Assembly (NCBI GenBank): GCA_025094145.1
Contig: JALLLS010000135.1
Location: 1 to 57,812 of the forward strand
Source: Spinellus fusiger
Taxonomy: Eukaryota > Mucoromycota > Mucoromycetes > Mucorales > Phycomycetaceae
Direction of reading: 5' to 3'
Length of the DNA stretch: 57,812 nt
Positions within the stretch are counted from its first letter, which is position 1. Each line of letters opens with the position of its first letter. Under the pieces are notes generated by a model that saw only the letters and a program-made list of their open reading frames with translations, did no database searches and was not told the DNA's origin. Of this stretch, positions 1 through 10,936 are shown piece by piece. The position numbers were made by a program, and so were the translations under genes.

Positions 1-975
1 TCTTATTTATTGCCATGAGTGGTCAAGCATGAGCTATTTTAAATAAATAAAAACGAATAATAAGAATAATAAATCGTCATATGTATGGAATTGCTTATCA
101 GATCTACAAATTTAGTTTTAGTTTTATAAAAAAAGTAACACCAAGATACAACCTTGTTTTATTTAACGTGGTATTGATTGAAATGAAAACCTCAATTGCC
201 TGTAGCAATCAATTGTGTTTATATAATCACACATTCTATTTTAGGGTATGCTAACTATACTTTGTGATCATAATTTATCTTTGTACTCGTTCTAAAGGAT
301 TGCTGTCAGGGCTTCTTGGCATCTTAACTATGGCGGCTCTTATTACTGTGTTGTCTTTTTGTTTTGTGTCAGAAGTATACAAAACAGTAAAACGTTCAGT
401 TAAAATATGATGTTTATTATTTCACATTAACAATTTTTTATAATACTTTACACTAATGTTAGCTTCAGGGGCATGCTATCAAGTGTTATTAATTATTATC
501 ATCCCTTGATATTCAATGGAATACCCTTATCAGCTTAGTGGTTACTGCGTTTTAATTCCAAAAGGAGCTATCCTTTCAATTATGGCGAATGTTTTTTACG
601 ACAATTGGCTCAATTGCTCGTAATATTCATTTTCTCCGTTTAAATGGCAGGTTTATAGCTCATTTTACACGTTTTAACAAATAATGTATAACCACTGGTA
701 CAGAGATAAATATACTAAACACATTAATGGCCACCGGTGTTCTGGAATATGTACATGCAAGTAGACATAATGTTGATATGCACCTTGAAAAATAATAAAA
801 CAATAAAAAGAAACTAGTAAAGAAACCAAATAAATATTTCATTTAATTATATAATAATCTACACCTACACTTATACTTATACTTACATGTATATAGGCAC
901 ATGAATACAGGCACAAAGACACAAAGACACACAGTCACAGAGAAACACAGGTACATTCACACAAATAGGTATCTA
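1..975. other. AT-rich non-coding DNA containing one copy of a dispersed repeat
   Basis: No convincing gene is visible; the short ORFs here lack codon bias and recognisable domains. Positions about 380-620 (around TTAGCTTCAGGGGCATGC) are clearly related to about 52760-52990 (TTAGCTTCAGGGGTATGC), in the same orientation and with many substitutions. This is therefore one copy of an old dispersed repeat of about 200 bp. Positions about 890-960 are a degenerate ACACAG/ACACAAAG-rich simple sequence. Confidence 0.6.
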
Positions 976-1138
976 CATTATTTTCACAAATTATCCGTTT
1001 ACTTTTTGAATTGAATTCCGTTCATTTTTGTATAGACTCACATCCAATTTCTTTGTTCAATAACTTTGAACGATTTAGCTTTTTATTTGTGAACGAATTT
1101 CAATTCAAAAAGTAAACGGATAATTTGTGAAAATAGTG
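976..1138. mobile_element. 163-bp MITE with ~49-bp terminal inverted repeats, TA target duplication
   Basis: The left end (from 976, CATTATTTTCACAAATTATC) and the right end read on the minus strand (CACTATTTTCACAAATTATC) match almost perfectly for about 49 bp. They enclose a 65-bp core and are flanked on both sides by TA (974-975 and 1139-1140). No ORF fits inside. The short length, long TIRs and TA duplication are what is expected of a non-autonomous Tc1/mariner-type MITE that folds into one hairpin. No autonomous partner with the same TIR was seen in the window. Confidence 0.75.
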
Positions 1139-1273
1139 TACTATAAATCTATTGAGTAAAAGACTACAAATAGAAAAGCAGTGTATAAAAATAATTAAGT
1201 TTGAAGTGTAGTAATAAATAGCAATGGCTACCAATATTATAAATTATAAGAGATCATCTTGTTAAATCCGCTA

Positions 1274-3844
1274 CACACCAGGAGGTCTTTAGGATATAAA
1301 AGGAAATAGTCGAAATACAGTTGTTTGAAAATGACATGGATTTGAAAAGGAGCAAAAAAAGTGAAATATATTCATGTTAGTTCTTAAATAAAGATTATTA
1401 TGTAAATTTACCTGTAAATATCTAAATCCCGAAGGAAACCACTTTCGATGTGGCGATATATGATATGAATGCATCAAAGAATATCTATTCTTATGTGACT
1501 GTATAGATACCCTTTGATGCATTCACATCTCTGTTCTAAACAATTCCGCAACTTTGGCAAGCACGGATACTGTTGAAATTCACTAATACCTCAGTGAGGA
1601 TATTTGTGTTATAAGTGTGGCAGATCTTGAGAACAAAAAAAGAAAACAAAACAGAGTAACTGTTAGAAGAGCTTTTCATATTGAGTGAGAGGTCAATCAT
1701 GCTTACCCTCGATGTAAAGAACTCATCGACATCAACCACAAGAAGATCACCACTCTTTTGTCTCTTTTTTCAATGATTGATATAATATTCTTGGCAAACC
1801 AACACAATGGCCTTTAAATTTGATATTATCTTTTTCCCTTCATTCCTGTACCATAAGTAACGACTGGCAGTTTGGTAGGATCATACTCCAATCCTTTTAG
1901 GTGCCAATACCCTTTCTTCACTAATAAAACAGTAAAAATAATGAGTTCGAGATGCATTAATGTACTCTATATGTATGTCGTATTACCCTTGCACTGGCAC
2001 CTTCTTCTTGCCTTTGTCTTTGTAACGGATTCACTGGGCTTATTATAGTAAAAGAATATACAATAGAAACTGACTAACATGTCAGACATAATAAACATAC
2101 ACAAACACTCACCAGATCACAACTGTTGGTTTATATGCTAGACAAAGGCAAACAAGTTAAAGAGGGTAGAAGTTATGAAGAACAACAGACAGTGTGGTTG
2201 GCAGGTATTAATATCCGAACAGAGGAGAACAAAACGAAATTTCACAAGTCATTTGCTTAATCAGAACCACCAAAGTAATGCAGACTACAACAACATTCTA
2301 GAAAGAAAAGAATTCCTTAAAGAACTGTTGCCTAGTTACTCATTGTGCTCAAATCGTGTTGTGTTCCTGTTCATGTACCCTCTTTGATTTCCCTAGATTA
2401 GCCATTGTATCTAAACCTCTATTTCGTTGTTCCTGCTAGAGACCGAACAACTACGGATGTATCTCTCTAGTGGTCCTGTTGATAACCACAGTGCCCTTTA
2501 TTACAGAATAAAGGATATATTTCACAAAGTTACATAGTATAGATCTTGAGACTACTTTTATATATTTATATTCTAAGCTATGATGATCAAAGCTATACGA
2601 TAATAACATCTCAGTAAATTTAGAGATGGATTCCTTTTTCTTGTCCTATGTATGTTTCAGGGAAGAAATAAACCTTATTTAAAACAAAATCACTTTCTGG
2701 AATTTTATAGCCTTGAAATACAAGACCAAGATTATACATACTATAGGACAGGACAGTTACCCTTCCCAGTCTGCTTGAATGTTCTATGAAGACCATATCT
2801 ATTGCTTGAGAACAGCAAATTAGACAAATTCATAGTCAAAGAAGAAATGCCAAACTAATATAAAAAGTGTAATTGTCTACATCTTTAATAAAGTAGACTT
2901 TAATCCAAATAGCTTCCTAGAGTATAAACAGGATAATCTTTAGAGACTTGAGTAGCTGACTGTTTCTTATTCTCGACTTGTTTTCTTTGGTTGGCTAATG
3001 TGTTTGAAAAGATTCTTCTCACTGTCTGTCTATTTTAGCATTGACTATGGACTGTGTAATTAAACACTATAAAGTTGGATAAAAGGAAGTAGACCTGACA
3101 TTACAACTCAATCACTGTATTTATTGTTTAACATAATGTGCTATCCATAAGCCTACAGTATAACACTCAAGTACTCGTCAAGATGAGCATAACTGAGCAA
3201 GGTAATGTGTCATTATTAACAAAGAGAAACAATAGAAGGAGGTGATAGACACTACCAAAGGCTATTCTAGTGATAAAAAGGTAAGCAGTGTCTTTATCTG
3301 GGCTTGAGCTCATTTTAATCCATAAGGCATACTACTGATTCTTCTTCCAATAGATAAAACATGGCTTGTTATTCCCAAGACAAGTATTAAGTACAAGGTA
3401 AGCATACTATCTCTCTTATTGAATTATTACTAATACACTCTTCTGTTATTAGATAAGTAAAGACTCTTTCTCAAGTCAGTCTTAGGTGGTCTTCTATACT
3501 ATCTAGTGTCTCTAGGGTATACTCCTGAGCATATTTATCTATCTCCCAAGGATAAAGCACAAAGCTTTTAGGGTGTGGATTCTATTGCTATGAGGGAATG
3601 CACTTGGGCAGTAGCTATAGTCATACTATAGTATTAGCTACATTATTATAATAAACAATTTTATCCATAAACAATATATTTTACTGATAATACAATTTGA
3701 TATTGAGGTATCCACAAAAGGAAATATTATTTTTGATATCCACAAACCTTTCGTTTTAAATGCAGTTCCATAAAAGGCAAGGAATTTTCGGTTTTAGAGG
3801 GCGAAGATATCATCGCTTAAAGGCCAGAAAAATCTCCTGGTGTG
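1274..3844. mobile_element. Decayed non-autonomous TIR element related to the 44.7-48.8 kb element
   Basis: The element starts CACACCAGGAGGTCTTTAGG after a TA (1272-1273) and ends with the inverted match TCTCCTGGTGTG before a TA (3845-3846). Its right part (about 3060-3844) aligns with the two ends of the larger element at 44715-48791. About 3060-3160 matches 44930-44995 and about 3165-3844 matches 48075-48791, so the transposase region is missing, as in an internal deletion derivative. Positions about 1330-2980 have no counterpart there and no recognisable gene, and may be later insertions. Near the right end, 3700-3844 in one frame still reads like a coding segment ending KISWCVD (see findings). 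TIR limits are certain to a few bases; the class assignment comes from the larger relative. Confidence 0.6.
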
Positions 3845-3848
3845 TAGA

Positions 3849-5234
3849 CATGTTGCCAGATAATGCTAGTTCACTCATCTGGAACTCCATTTTAAACCTT
3901 CTACAGGGACACTCACAGTTCTTGTCCACAGACAGCAGTATTGAATACCCTACATTCAGTACTACTCATAAACCTTAGAAAAACACTTGTACAAGGTTAT
4001 CTCAACCGGAAAAGAGTCAATCTAGAAGACATTACTAACAGTTTTATAAGATTACTAGAAAATATCTATCAGCAGATTTATATAAAGTAATTTGATCTAA
4101 ATCATTGTTAATATTAGAATGGCTCACTAAATATTAGCATGATTTTATATCCTTATTTTCCGAGTCTTACAAATAGTGTTGAGTGTGAGAAAGTAATTTT
4201 TAGAGCAACTGCAGAGTAGAGAGCAGAAACAGTTAAAAGGCTTAGTAGTCTTAGTCTCTTTTTGTTTTTGTTTTGTCTTGTTGAACTTTTTTGTATCTAT
4301 TTCTTTGTCCCTGGGTACTAGGAGGCTCCATTGAGCAATTGTACTATTACCCTTAATAAAACAAGATCTTTAAACTGAGTGTGAGGAACACCTGTAGAAG
4401 GTTTAAAATAGGGCACTAGATGAGTAGTTTAGCATTATCTGACAATCAAAGAATTCTTTCGTGTAAAAAGTAATACCGAAAAGAGTAAAACTATAAATCA
4501 ATAATTCATTAATCTGCTAAGAACATCATCCCTTCACTCCCAGGAAACATGTTCGACAATAAAATCAGTCATTAAAAACAATACTCCATCACCTACCAAC
4601 ACATTAGACTCTCTACAACCACTGCAGTAGTAAAGAATGAAGACCATTGTAACAAAGCCATACTTATTATTGGGATAGACGATTTGATGATTGGAACCAT
4701 TACACTTTGCTGAGCATTTAAAAGTTATTTTACTGGCTGAAAACACTGAGCTAAGCTGATACAACATAATGATTTGCACATATCAGATTTAAGGCAACCT
4801 TTATCTTCATACTATACTTTGATATGATATGCACAATTTATATTAGCACGATAAAGCTTATTATAATCATAGTAAAAATATTTCCTTGGATATAGTGAAT
4901 AATTTTATTATGTGAAAAATATGATGATAATACACTTGTATTATTAGACCTGCTCTCAAGATATACACGCACGCACACACGCACACACGCACAAAGAATA
5001 GTTCAATAAGTTCACGTATTCTTTTATTGAATATAAAGCGGAGATACCAAGCCGCAGTAAATGACGAGTGGAGACAACAGCAACTAGATAGATGGCTTGT
5101 CAATATATATATATAAAAGACACCTTTAATTGCTATAGTAAGTTATTTCTTTTATTTATTGAATGATTTATATTCATATACAAGGAACTCATAAAGCCAT
5201 AACACTAAGAAGAGAAAGTGTGGGGAAAAATGAA
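3849..5234. other. No gene seen (AT-rich; CA/CG-rich simple repeat near 4965-4995)
   Basis: This stretch lies between the TIR element and the left arm of the large inverted repeat. The small ORFs have no recognisable domain. A short ACGCACACACGCACAC-type simple repeat lies at about 4965-4995. Confidence 0.6.
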
Positions 5235-6150
5235 TAATAACAATCATAACAGCTATCATTTCTTCTTTATCACCTTATTAAAAAGCTTACGATTCTTAAT
5301 TTCATTTGAGACGTCCAATAGATACAAGCCCCATATCACCACTGGTAGAGCCAGCTTCGTGTTAGTCTTGGGAAGAAAGAGGTTCTTCCCATCCAAGACC
5401 TACTTTAAGCAGATCACGAGCCATGTCACGAAGAGGCTGGTCGGGATAACGGTCAATGGATTGAAGAAGAGGGAGGGCTTGAACACTAACAGCGATAATA
5501 CAGGCAGCGATAGCAATTGTAGAGAGTTTGAGATACATGATGAAATGCAGAGACTGGAAAATAATTTATAGAGACTATATATACACCTATATGTATGTAT
5601 GTCAGAGCGACCAAGAGTTAGGTTCTATATAGTTGCAGTGAATGAACACTTGAAAGAAATAGTATGCACAGTACTTTCATGCTTCCCTTAATACCATCTT
5701 ACTTCTTATACATTCTTTGATGCCATTAGTAATTGCAAGTAAGCTTAGTCTATCTCTTTATGTCTAATCAATCGTGTGCTGCTTTGGATGATCTCTTAAA
5801 CACCCCACCATACTAACCTATGCTTAACATTCTTCCAAGACACGTCAGGTAGGCCATCTAGTTGCGTACTTGTCTTCAGGCTGTGTATTTCATTTTATTT
5901 TGGTCTCTGTATTATTTATCTTATTGAAGAGGCCTCAAACCAGGACAGTGTTCAATTCAGTAACACTCACCAAAGAGCATAGTGTCTATACGCCATACTC
6001 TCGTTATATTAATAAATATAATTTATGCTTGTAGCATAATTAGATAGAATGTGTACTATGGTTCACTAAACACCTAAAGATTTACAGAATGTGCAAGGAA
6101 TTATTACCAACTTTAATAATTAATGTTTCTCTAATTGACTAAAATGACTT
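5235..6150. repeat. Left arm of a 916-bp inverted repeat (palindrome)
   Basis: Position x in this arm pairs with position 14944 minus x in the right arm (8794-9709), with no insertion or deletion along the whole length. The stretches compared base by base (ends, centre and coding part) are identical. Homology stops sharply at 5234/9710 and at 6151/8793. The arm carries the peptide gene at 5362-5538 and about 600 bp of non-coding DNA upstream of it. Such identity in decayed intergenic DNA means either a recent inverted duplication or ongoing gene conversion between the arms. Confidence 0.95.
5362..5538 (-). CDS. Small secreted peptide, 58 residues (copy 1, left arm)
   Basis: ATG at 5538, stop TAA at 5364-5362. 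The N-terminus MYLKLSTIAIAACIIAVSVQ is a textbook signal peptide: short basic start, a hydrophobic core at residues 5-19, and an A-L-P processing context near residue 21. This leaves a mature peptide of about 37 residues that is acidic, cysteine-free, rich in Leu and Asp, and ends GWEEPLSSQD. I recognise no family. It is an exact copy of the gene at 9406-9582 in the other arm; the two genes face away from the palindrome centre. TATA-like runs (TATATATAG and TATAAATT in gene orientation) lie about 47 and 33 bp upstream of the ATG. No intron is needed. A longer antisense ORF (5218-5571) overlaps it but shows no signal peptide or family. Confidence 0.6.
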   Translation of the reverse strand: MYLKLSTIAIAACIIAVSVQALPLLQSIDRYPDQPLRDMARDLLKVGLGWEEPLSSQD

Positions 6151-7065
6151 ACATATACCAAAGCCTAGTATGAGAATAGAGAGAACTATTCTGAATTAAA
6201 GACGTAAATATCATTGCATCGACCCAGTTTGTAAAATACAGCAGTATGCTCACAAAGCTCATTATAGAGCAAGCAAAACTACACCACTCAGTAGTCATTG
6301 GGGTCTTTTAGTCTAATAAAAAAACTGTTGCTGAGTTTATTGTGATTACTTATATCAGATTATTTGTCATTTTTATCCTTCTTCTCCTACTATCTTATGT
6401 CTTCATAACTTCCTTTTTCCCAAAAGGTTATATATCAATATTAATAGTTACTTGTCAAGACTAGAATATCAAATAAAAAGTTGCTATAAATAGCCTATCA
6501 TTAATCTTACTGTTTAACCTCACACTCGAAACTATGATCAAACAATTACTTTACGGCGACTAACTCCTTGGATCTCCCTGTCAGCACGCCGCCACCTCAT
6601 AACCCACTGAACCTAATGTTCCAAAATTGGAAATACATTCCATGTCCTTGATCGATCACTCAACAGCAAGAAATTGTGTAAACACCAATAAGTTTTTTTT
6701 TAAAAAAAAAATAAATAAATAAATAAAAATAAAATAAAAATAAAATAAAAAACAGTTATTTCTATATCGATGGATCAAGCTTTTGAAAATAGGAGATTAC
6801 CTTTGAAAATACAATTTAGTATCTTGAACCTAGCTTGGTCAAACTATTAGGAAAGAAATTGTTCTATAATATCTTTACCTGAGTTAGGGTTTAAGAGTAA
6901 TCAACCACTGTATTGTCCGACACCGGAATAAATAATAATAATTTCTAATAAAAAGATAAACCATCAATCACTAGAAGGGTATGGATTCTTAATCACAAAG
7001 AGGTATTTTGGAAAATTATAATTTTTTCTCTATTTACCTCACTATTATTATTATTATTATCTTTA
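6151..7065. other. Palindrome spacer, left part: no gene; A/T homopolymer tract
   Basis: This is unique AT-rich sequence between the left arm and the LINE-B insertion. At about 6691-6752 it holds a long T run joined to A-rich AAATAAAT-type low-complexity sequence. At about 7043-7060 it holds a TTA microsatellite, into whose edge LINE-B inserted. No ORF of interest. Confidence 0.6.
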
Positions 7066-8703
7066 TTATTAGTGCTAATTGTTCCTGACTGGGGACCTGT
7101 GCTGGATGCCTCTGACATTTCATGCTGCCATGATTGTCATGCAGTCCAAGCTATTCGCTACCTTGGCTTCCCCCTGTCCTCCCATCCAGCCCAGCTGAAT
7201 AGTTTCTGTGCGGCCCTGCTGGAGAAGTTGAAGAAGCAGTGTGACACTATGTCACAGCGCCATCTTTCTGTCCGGGGAAAGAGCCTTGTGGCCAACTCTG
7301 TGCTTCTTAGCACCATTTGGCACGTCCTGTATGTGACTCCTGTTCCTGAGTCTTTCTTCAGGACTGTCCGCCAGCATGTTCGCGGATACCTTAACCTTGG
7401 TTTTAGTAATCCTGGGTGGAATCTGCTGTGTCAACCTCGGAGGCGTAGTGGTATTGGCCTTCTTGACCCCGCAAGCCAGCAAAAGGCTCTCCAGCTACGT
7501 TGGATCCTTCCTCTGTTGAAAGGTATTTTTTCTTCCTTTGTACTTGGGTACTTGGATTTTATCCTCCCCTTGTACCTACAAGCACCTTCTGCCTCTGTTG
7601 CTCTTTTGTTTCCTGGCTGCCAGCGCAATTGTCCGTCTGCCCTGCGCCCAATCCACCGTGGTTGCTCTTCTCTGCCACTGCATGTTAGTATGAGTGCTCG
7701 CACCCTGCTAACACTGCCATTGTCGTCCGTGTGGGGTTTCTTTCCGCCGTTTGCTTTTCCTGCATTCAGCTTTGTCAAGGTATATGTCTTCCATGCTTTC
7801 GAACTAGATAGCTTTGGTCGACTTTGCCGGAAGCAGGTTGCTCGCTTAGGATTTGCAAAGTACCGTATCATGGCTCTCTTTCGTGCTCTGGATGCTGGGC
7901 AAATTGTGCTCTGGCCCTGGTTTTTTTCTGGCTTTGTGCTAGCATCTTCCGTCTCTCCTCCTCCTCCCGGATTTCTCTCTCTGCTGGAGACTATCCAGAT
8001 CAGCAAGCAGAGTCTGGCCAAGGCCCGTACCTCTTCTCTCCGCCGCCACCTGCTGCCTCCTCTGACCTCGTCCTCTCCTCCACCAGCTGTTTGGAAGCGC
8101 TTCTGGAATCTCAGGATTCCGCATAACGCCCGCACTGTGTGGTGGAAGGTTCTCTGGGGCCGCCTGCCTACTCGCAGCAGAATGCACCACATTTTGCCTG
8201 TCCGGTTTCCGTCCTCCTCTTGTCTCTTCTGCTCTGCTGTGGTAGAAGATCAGGACCATTTCCTGTTTCTCTGCCCCGTGAAGAGGCGTGTATGGAGTGT
8301 CGTTCTCTCTCGGTGGTTTCCTTCCTGGAATCTTAAGGATGTCCAATCTTTGCTGTCTTCTTGCTGTCCTCTCTCTCTGCTGGGCGCTGACCTTGGTGTT
8401 CTGGTGGTAGCTGCCACAATGCAGGCAATTTGGCGTGCCCACTGGGCCTTTATCTTTGACTCTGCTCCTTTCCTCTCGGGGGTGGTATCAGGAAAGGCCT
8501 CTTCTTCAGTGGAATCGCTCAAGATATCAATTCTCTGAAGAATGTCTTCTCTTTTCTTTCTTCTTTTCTCTCTTTCTCTGCTGGATGTAGTATTGTAATT
8601 TCTCTCTCTCTGGGTCCACGTGACCCTTATTACTTTAAATGCCGCACGTCACAACGTGCTGGCCTAATCAATAAATAATACAAAAAAAAATTATTAGTGC
8701 TAA
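7066..8703 (+). mobile_element. 5'-truncated LINE (LINE-B) with A-tail and 13-bp target-site duplication
   Basis: The insert proper is 7079-8690. It is bounded by the direct repeat TTATTAGTGCTAA at 7066-7078 and again at 8691-8703. It ends with AATAAATAATAC plus nine A residues, i.e. a polyadenylated RNA copy. The body is pyrimidine-rich and far more GC-rich than the surrounding DNA. All three hallmarks of target-primed reverse transcription are present: 5' truncation, A-tail and a variable-length duplication. It differs in sequence and 3' end from the LINE-A copies elsewhere in the window. It lies in the spacer of the inverted repeat, lengthening that spacer by about 1.6 kb. Confidence 0.92.
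7079..8538 (+). pseudogene. LINE-B ORF2 C-terminal part (RT thumb to zinc-knuckle)
   Basis: The frame is open from the truncation point to TGA at 8536-8538. It begins in the RT thumb region (AIRYLGFPL) and continues through a long connector typical of fungal and plant non-LTR retrotransposons (RHLSVRGKSLVANSVLLSTIW). It reaches a zf-RVT-type zinc-binding module: CLFC, then H and C about 10 residues on. There is no start codon of its own because the 5' part was lost on insertion. The catalytic palm of RT and the endonuclease are absent, so this copy cannot move by itself. The frame has no internal stop, which suggests a fairly recent insertion. Confidence 0.88.
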
Positions 8704-8793
8704 GAGCTTAGAAATCATTTAAAAAAAGTAAATTATCTTGATTTTGACCCGATCAAGCTAGAAAAGGTCCAACTTTACTCATTTAAACTAAGA

Positions 8794-9709
8794 AAGTCAT
8801 TTTAGTCAATTAGAGAAACATTAATTATTAAAGTTGGTAATAATTCCTTGCACATTCTGTAAATCTTTAGGTGTTTAGTGAACCATAGTACACATTCTAT
8901 CTAATTATGCTACAAGCATAAATTATATTTATTAATATAACGAGAGTATGGCGTATAGACACTATGCTCTTTGGTGAGTGTTACTGAATTGAACACTGTC
9001 CTGGTTTGAGGCCTCTTCAATAAGATAAATAATACAGAGACCAAAATAAAATGAAATACACAGCCTGAAGACAAGTACGCAACTAGATGGCCTACCTGAC
9101 GTGTCTTGGAAGAATGTTAAGCATAGGTTAGTATGGTGGGGTGTTTAAGAGATCATCCAAAGCAGCACACGATTGATTAGACATAAAGAGATAGACTAAG
9201 CTTACTTGCAATTACTAATGGCATCAAAGAATGTATAAGAAGTAAGATGGTATTAAGGGAAGCATGAAAGTACTGTGCATACTATTTCTTTCAAGTGTTC
9301 ATTCACTGCAACTATATAGAACCTAACTCTTGGTCGCTCTGACATACATACATATAGGTGTATATATAGTCTCTATAAATTATTTTCCAGTCTCTGCATT
9401 TCATCATGTATCTCAAACTCTCTACAATTGCTATCGCTGCCTGTATTATCGCTGTTAGTGTTCAAGCCCTCCCTCTTCTTCAATCCATTGACCGTTATCC
9501 CGACCAGCCTCTTCGTGACATGGCTCGTGATCTGCTTAAAGTAGGTCTTGGATGGGAAGAACCTCTTTCTTCCCAAGACTAACACGAAGCTGGCTCTACC
9601 AGTGGTGATATGGGGCTTGTATCTATTGGACGTCTCAAATGAAATTAAGAATCGTAAGCTTTTTAATAAGGTGATAAAGAAGAAATGATAGCTGTTATGA
9701 TTGTTATTA
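8794..9709. repeat. Right arm of the 916-bp inverted repeat
   Basis: Exact inverted counterpart of 5235-6150 (coordinates sum to 14944). It carries the plus-strand copy of the secreted-peptide gene at 9406-9582. The 90 bp between LINE-B (8703) and this arm are unique spacer. Confidence 0.95.
9406..9582 (+). CDS. Small secreted peptide, 58 residues (copy 2, right arm)
   Basis: Same product as 5362-5538. It starts ATG TAT CTC and ends CAA GAC TAA. Signal peptide residues are 1 to about 21; the mature part contains IDRYPDQPLRDMARDLLKVG (residues 28-47) and a C-terminal GWEEPLSSQD. There are no cysteines and no transmembrane segment after the signal. TATATATAG at 9360-9368 and TATAAATT at 9374-9381 are candidate core promoter elements. 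Two perfect copies of a short ORF could reflect a hitchhiking chance ORF. However, a signal peptide followed by a soluble acidic segment, plus a well-placed TATA box, favours a real gene for a secreted peptide of unknown role. Confidence 0.6.
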   Translation: MYLKLSTIAIAACIIAVSVQALPLLQSIDRYPDQPLRDMARDLLKVGLGWEEPLSSQD

Positions 9710-10534
9710 ACCAACACTAGAACTTATGAAACCTTTAGTAGTGTTGTTTTTATATAGAGATTGCGCCTACATTTATTGAAGAATAAAACTTGTAAATGAT
9801 GTTAGAAACAGATTAGTACTGCCCCTGCAGCATGAAAACCCACTTTGTTTTTATCGTTTATATATTTGAAATAGTAGAGACAGGGGAATTTCATATAATT
9901 CTGCATAATAGCCATTAGATGTATGAATAGCATAGACAATAGAAAAGTATATAAATAAGCATATAAGAAAACATTTACAAGTTGAAGAATATAATTTTAT
10001 TATATCAAGCACATCCTCTGCCTTTGCTATTTGAACAATGACGAGGCCGTTGACTTTTTCTTTTGTATAGCTTGTATATCTATTTTTTTGAGGACTTCAT
10101 ACTTTATTAAGTATTAGTTTAACAAGAGGTCAAAAAAGCATAGAAGTGAGAGATGGGATAAAGCAGAGATAGAGTAAGCCACTTAACACAAGAACCAACA
10201 CCTGAAACAAGAAAGGGTTATCTACTTTGTCCCAGAATTTAATGTAGGCCGAGGAAAACCAAGAAAAATATCAAAAGGCTTAAGTTTGATAAAGAGATAG
10301 CAGATCAGTACACATTACCAGAAAAAAAGAATACCCAACTTAAGAATAAGTGACCCAGTAGATGTTAATAAAATCAAAAATCCCGCCCCCAAGATTTTCT
10401 TAACTGTGACAAATTTAATAAATGGTTTCCAAAGTATAAATTTAGCGCTATATTTTATATTATATTTTGTTATTTAAATACACACACACACATCATTGTT
10501 TAACTCTTTAACATATGTTTCTCGTATACCTAAT
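9710..10534. other. No gene seen
   Basis: AT-rich intergenic DNA between the palindrome and a Tc1-type fragment. A CA-dinucleotide run lies at about 10481-10493. No domain-bearing ORF on either strand. Confidence 0.6.
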
Positions 10535-10936
10535 ATGATTTCAATTATCCCTACTCTTTCTACATCTCCTATAAAATTCAAAGATACCACTCTCCAGAAC
10601 CGCCGTATCATCGTGCATGAATCAACAATAAATAAAAAGTCCAATGCTGATATCTCTCGGATGTTGAAAATGGATCCTTCCACTGTAGGAAAGATTCTAC
10701 AGCGTTACCACAAGACCGGTTCAATTAATAATGCCCAAAAGACAGGACGGAAAAGGAAGATTGATGAGGAGATTGCAAAAGAGATTTTCAGAGAAATCAA
10801 ACGGAATCCTTTTCAATCAAGAGTTGTTCTCCGAGAGAAAATATCAAAGAGAGTTTCATTACCCACACTCACCAGTTTTCTAGATGGCCATGGTATTCAA
10901 TCAAAAATAATAACATGGAGGCTTTCCAAAAAATAA
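10535..10936 (+). pseudogene. Tc1/mariner transposase N-terminal HTH fragment
   Basis: The first ATG of the frame is at 10535 and the stop is TAA at 10934-10936. It encodes about 133 residues. Residues around RRIIVHESTINKKSNADISR and MLKMDPSTVGKILQRYHKTG form a paired-like helix-turn-helix, and GRKRKID follows as the GRPR-like linker. A second HTH-like segment comes next, after which the frame ends before any DDE catalytic domain (a full Tc1 transposase is about 340 residues). It differs from the three Tc1 families elsewhere in the window. Just downstream, at about 11003, TAAAGTGGTCCGACAAAAGT resembles the terminal repeat of the family-C element at 37711. This is most simply a truncated transposon; a domesticated DNA-binding protein is less likely. 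Confidence 0.6.

Noticed and set aside
2175..2387. 70-codon ORF
   Set aside because: Inside the decayed TIR element; no domain, no counterpart in the related element.
5218..5571. 117-codon plus-strand ORF in the left arm and its mirror at 9373-9717
   Set aside because: They lie antisense to the 58-residue peptide. Identity of the two only reflects the palindrome. There is no signal peptide or family, whereas the sense frame has a strong signal peptide and TATA box.
7431..8192. Long minus-strand ORF (253 codons) and several other ORFs over 7.2-8.5 kb
   Set aside because: They are shadows of the GC-richer LINE-B coding strand; composition is Arg/Gly/Glu-rich as expected from the antisense, and no domain is seen.
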